This document shows positions 13,843-15,762 of a stretch of DNA of 15,762 nt, piece after piece (the first letter of the stretch is position 1; each line of letters begins with the position of its first letter). Source of the stretch: Bdellovibrionota bacterium (lineage in GTDB: Bacteria > Bdellovibrionota > Bacteriovoracia > Bacteriovoracales > Bacteriovoracaceae); contig JAURQB010000116.1 of assembly GCA_030836365.1 (NCBI GenBank), positions 1 through 15,762 of the forward strand, read 5' to 3'. Both the position numbers and the translations under genes were made by a program. The notes beneath the pieces were generated by a model. It had not been told where the DNA came from. It made no database searches and saw only the letters and a list, made by a program, of their open reading frames with translations.

Positions 13843-14976
13843 TTGAGCGACGTCATTTCAGAGAATAAAAAAAATTTTAAATTTACTTGTACCCATCAAG
13901 ACCCTAACTGTGCAGCGCGGGCCGGAGAGATAGAAACTCCACATGGAAAAATACCCACGCCAATATTTATGCCCGTCGGAACTCACGGAGCAATTAAAGC
14001 ACTTCCACCAAGTGAATTAGTTGATATGGATGCGAAGATTATTCTCAGTAATACTTATCATCTGCACCTCACACCAGGCTCTGATTTAATTAAAAAAGCT
14101 GGTGGGCTTCACAAGTTTATGAATTGGAATGGCCCAATTTTAACTGACTCAGGTGGCTTTCAAGTATTCTCGCTTCAGCAAAAAAGTATCAAAGAGGAAG
14201 GTGCTACTTTTAAAGGGCCGAAAGGAAAGGATGTTTTACTTTCACCTGAAACTTCCATTGAGATTCAACAAAATCTTGGAAGTGATATAATGATGGCGTT
14301 TGATGAGTGTATCCCCTATCCAGCAACAAGAGAGTACACAAAAAAATCGATGGATCGAACCCATCGCTGGCTTGATCGCTGCGTGAAATCTTGGACGAAT
14401 CCAAAACAATCACTATTCGGCATTATTCAAGGCTCAACTTTTGATGACCTCAGAAAAGAATGTGCTGAACAAGTCATTGAGCGAGACCTGCCAGGTATTG
14501 CAATCGGAGGTGTTTCCGTTGGTGAAGGGCCAGAGTTAATGGAAAAAGCGGTCAGTTATACCGCTCCTCTATTACCGAAAGACAAGCCTCGGTATGTGAT
14601 GGGTGTTGGCAACCCGGAAGACCTACTCATGATTTGGGAAAATGGAATAGACATGAGTGACTGTATTATTCCTACTAAATTTGCCCGTGGGGGAACTCTC
14701 TTTACGAATCGCGGAAAAATTAGAATCAGACACAAAAATTATCGGCGAGATTTTTACCCCATCGATCCAAATTGTAGTTGTTATACTTGTAAAAACTTTA
14801 CTCGCTCCTATGTAAAACACTTATTTGATTCAAATGAGATTTTAGGGCAAATTTTGGCGACAATTCATAACATCCAATTTTACTTAGATCTATCAAAGCG
14901 TGCCCGAGAAGCGATTATTGCGGGAAAATTCCTTCAATTTAAAAAATCATTTTTAGATGGTTATCAAAATAATTAG
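13843..14976 (+). CDS. tgt: tRNA-guanine transglycosylase (queuine tRNA-ribosyltransferase)
   Basis: Tgt exchanges guanine 34 of GUN-anticodon tRNAs for preQ1. The 377-aa TIM-barrel length is normal. TDSGGFQVFSL places the general-base Asp at D102. DMSDC places the nucleophile at D273, and the zinc site is C311, C313, C316 and H342, with the 38-residue gap between D273 and C311 as in the Zymomonas enzyme (D280, C318). IAIGGVSVGEG is the substrate-binding segment. Around the nucleophile the sequence reads DMSDCIIPTKFARGGTLFT where the family usually has DMFDCVxPTRNxRNG, and GVGNPEDL where GVGTPEDL is usual. The start is TTG 13843 with AAGGAA 5 bases upstream; the next ATG lies well inside the conserved fold. 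The gene follows the FHA/RDD-like gene by 31 bases. Confidence 0.94.
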   Translation: MSDVISENKKNFKFTCTHQDPNCAARAGEIETPHGKIPTPIFMPVGTHGAIKALPPSELVDMDAKIILSNTYHLHLTPGSDLIKKAGGLHKFMNWNGPILTDSGGFQVFSLQQKSIKEEGATFKGPKGKDVLLSPETSIEIQQNLGSDIMMAFDECIPYPATREYTKKSMDRTHRWLDRCVKSWTNPKQSLFGIIQGSTFDDLRKECAEQVIERDLPGIAIGGVSVGEGPELMEKAVSYTAPLLPKDKPRYVMGVGNPEDLLMIWENGIDMSDCIIPTKFARGGTLFTNRGKIRIRHKNYRRDFYPIDPNCSCYTCKNFTRSYVKHLFDSNEILGQILATIHNIQFYLDLSKRAREAIIAGKFLQFKKSFLDGYQNN

Positions 14977-15000
14977 GGACAAAAAAATTCGCCCCTAGTT
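14971..15000. terminator. Weak bidirectional hairpin between tgt and serC
   Basis: AATTAGGG (14971-14978) and CCCTAGTT (14993-15000) pair over 8 positions with one wobble around a 14-base loop. The left arm includes the tgt stop codon. On the minus strand the hairpin is followed by a T-rich stretch (ATTTTG), on the plus strand only by CTTCAATT. It is placed where two genes converge, so a shared terminator is plausible but weak. Confidence 0.4.
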
Positions 15001-15030
15001 CTTCAATTATGAATGATATCGATCAATCAG

Positions 15031-15762
15031 CTATGATTTATATTGATCCATACACCAATCAAGTAGATTTGTGAGTGTTTTCACATCTTCCAAGGAAACG
15101 TTATTAAAAACTCCAATTCTAAATTGATTGCGGCCAAGCTTTCGATAAGCGTCAATTCCATAGACGACTTGTTGCTCTTCAAGGGATGCGAGAATTTCAT
15201 CAACAGGAATACTCTCATGCACATCAATCGTACAAACAACATTTGATCGATATTGTTCATCCTCAATAAAACAGCTTAGCATTGAGTGAGCGCTGGCCCA
15301 ATTGTAAACGTGATTGGCCTTATCAAAACCTGACTTAATAACATTTTCATATCCCTCTTCATTCATTTTCTTCACTTGTTCATGGAGAAAAAACAGGGTG
15401 GAAATCGATGGCGTATTATAGGTTTGATTTTTATCACTGTTATCAATGGCCAACTTCCAATTCATAATTTCTGGAATATAGCGAGATGAATCCCCTGCTA
15501 GTCTAAGTGCGCGCTCTCTCGCTTTTGGACTCATAATGGCCACAAAAAATCCTCCTTCACTGGCAAAAACTTTTTGTGGTGAAAAGAAAAACAAATCTAA
15601 CTTAGAAAGGTCACAAGGAACCTGCCCACCGCCACTTGTCGCATCGACGGCAAGAATTGTCTGATCATCTACTTCTGGAAGATTATTTATAATTACTCCT
15701 GTAGATGTTTCATTCAACGTCGCGCAGATCATATCGGCAGAAGAATCATTTTCAATTTGAAG
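15031..15762 (-). CDS. serC: Phosphoserine aminotransferase, 3' part (5' end beyond the window)
   Basis: SerC is a PLP enzyme that transfers an amino group from glutamate to 3-phosphohydroxypyruvate in serine synthesis. The frame continues to the window edge (LQIENDSSADMICATL), so the ATG at 15732 is an internal Met and the N-terminal third is missing. Visible motifs are TLNETSTG, AVDATSGGGQVPCDL with the cofactor-contacting Asp, and FFFSPQKVFASEGG, whose lysine forms the PLP Schiff base. Then comes the small domain, with QTYNTPSISTLFFL and a C-terminal RIGVFNNVSLED segment. The DATSGG...PQKxFASxGG form resembles the Mycobacterium/Methanosarcina type of SerC more than the E. coli type. It converges on tgt. 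No damage is visible in the 243 residues present. Confidence 0.92.
   Translation of the reverse strand, partial: LQIENDSSADMICATLNETSTGVIINNLPEVDDQTILAVDATSGGGQVPCDLSKLDLFFFSPQKVFASEGGFFVAIMSPKARERALRLAGDSSRYIPEIMNWKLAIDNSDKNQTYNTPSISTLFFLHEQVKKMNEEGYENVIKSGFDKANHVYNWASAHSMLSCFIEDEQYRSNVVCTIDVHESIPVDEILASLEEQQVVYGIDAYRKLGRNQFRIGVFNNVSLEDVKTLTNLLDWCMDQYKS

Noticed and set aside
15021..15048. GATCAAT/ATTGATC dyad as the serC terminator
   Set aside because: It lies partly inside the serC coding end, with a 14-base loop and no T run; the hairpin at 14971-15000 is better placed.

Overview
The window is AT-rich, gene-dense bacterial DNA with short intergenic gaps, frequent non-ATG starts (GTG, TTG, probably one ATT) and strong GGAGG-type ribosome binding sites. 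The gene content (a B-type five-helix succinate dehydrogenase, several secreted or outer-membrane proteins with no recognisable function, a DksA-like factor, a group-3-like truncated globin, and a Mycobacterium/Methanosarcina-type SerC) fits a Gram-negative bacterium. My best guess is the Bdellovibrionota, near Bacteriovorax/Halobacteriovorax. That placement is an inference from gene content and style and was not tested by a search. I saw no insertion sequence, prophage, CRISPR array, tRNA or rRNA.

Layout. 1-91: probable tail of a plus-strand gene and a strong minus-strand terminator. 267-503 (-): small unknown protein. 559-1134 (+): secreted YceI-like protein, convergent with a secreted endonuclease/exonuclease/phosphatase-family enzyme at 1138-2196 (-). 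2197-2437: intergenic region rich in dyad symmetry. 2438-5811 (+): sdhC-sdhA-sdhB, the best-defined operon, ending in a perfect 12-bp hairpin that lies inside the 5' end of the next gene. 5818-6906: SprT-like metallopeptidase fused to a DUF2786 region. 6910-7278: DUF423 membrane protein. 7293-7997 (-): queE. 8141-10012 (+): two unknown small proteins (the second with a C-terminal Cys4 zinc site), a DksA-like protein, and a truncated globin whose reading frame has no ATG, GTG or TTG start before the conserved domain. 10009-11733 (-): a probable outer-membrane protein followed by a small lipoprotein. 11886-14976 (+): a polytopic membrane protein with a degenerate FHA-like N-terminus and an RDD-like membrane part, then tgt. 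15031-15762 (-): 3' part of serC, running off the window.

How the genes work together. SdhCAB forms the membrane quinone-linked succinate:fumarate oxidoreductase. QueE and Tgt both serve queuosine modification of tRNA but sit in separate transcription units. DksA-like protein and the globin are neighbours and could both belong to a stress or gas-ligand response, which is only a suggestion from proximity. The items most worth checking are the globin without a canonical start, the dyads upstream of sdhC, the terminator/ORF overlap after sdhB, and the altered catalytic-loop residues in Tgt.
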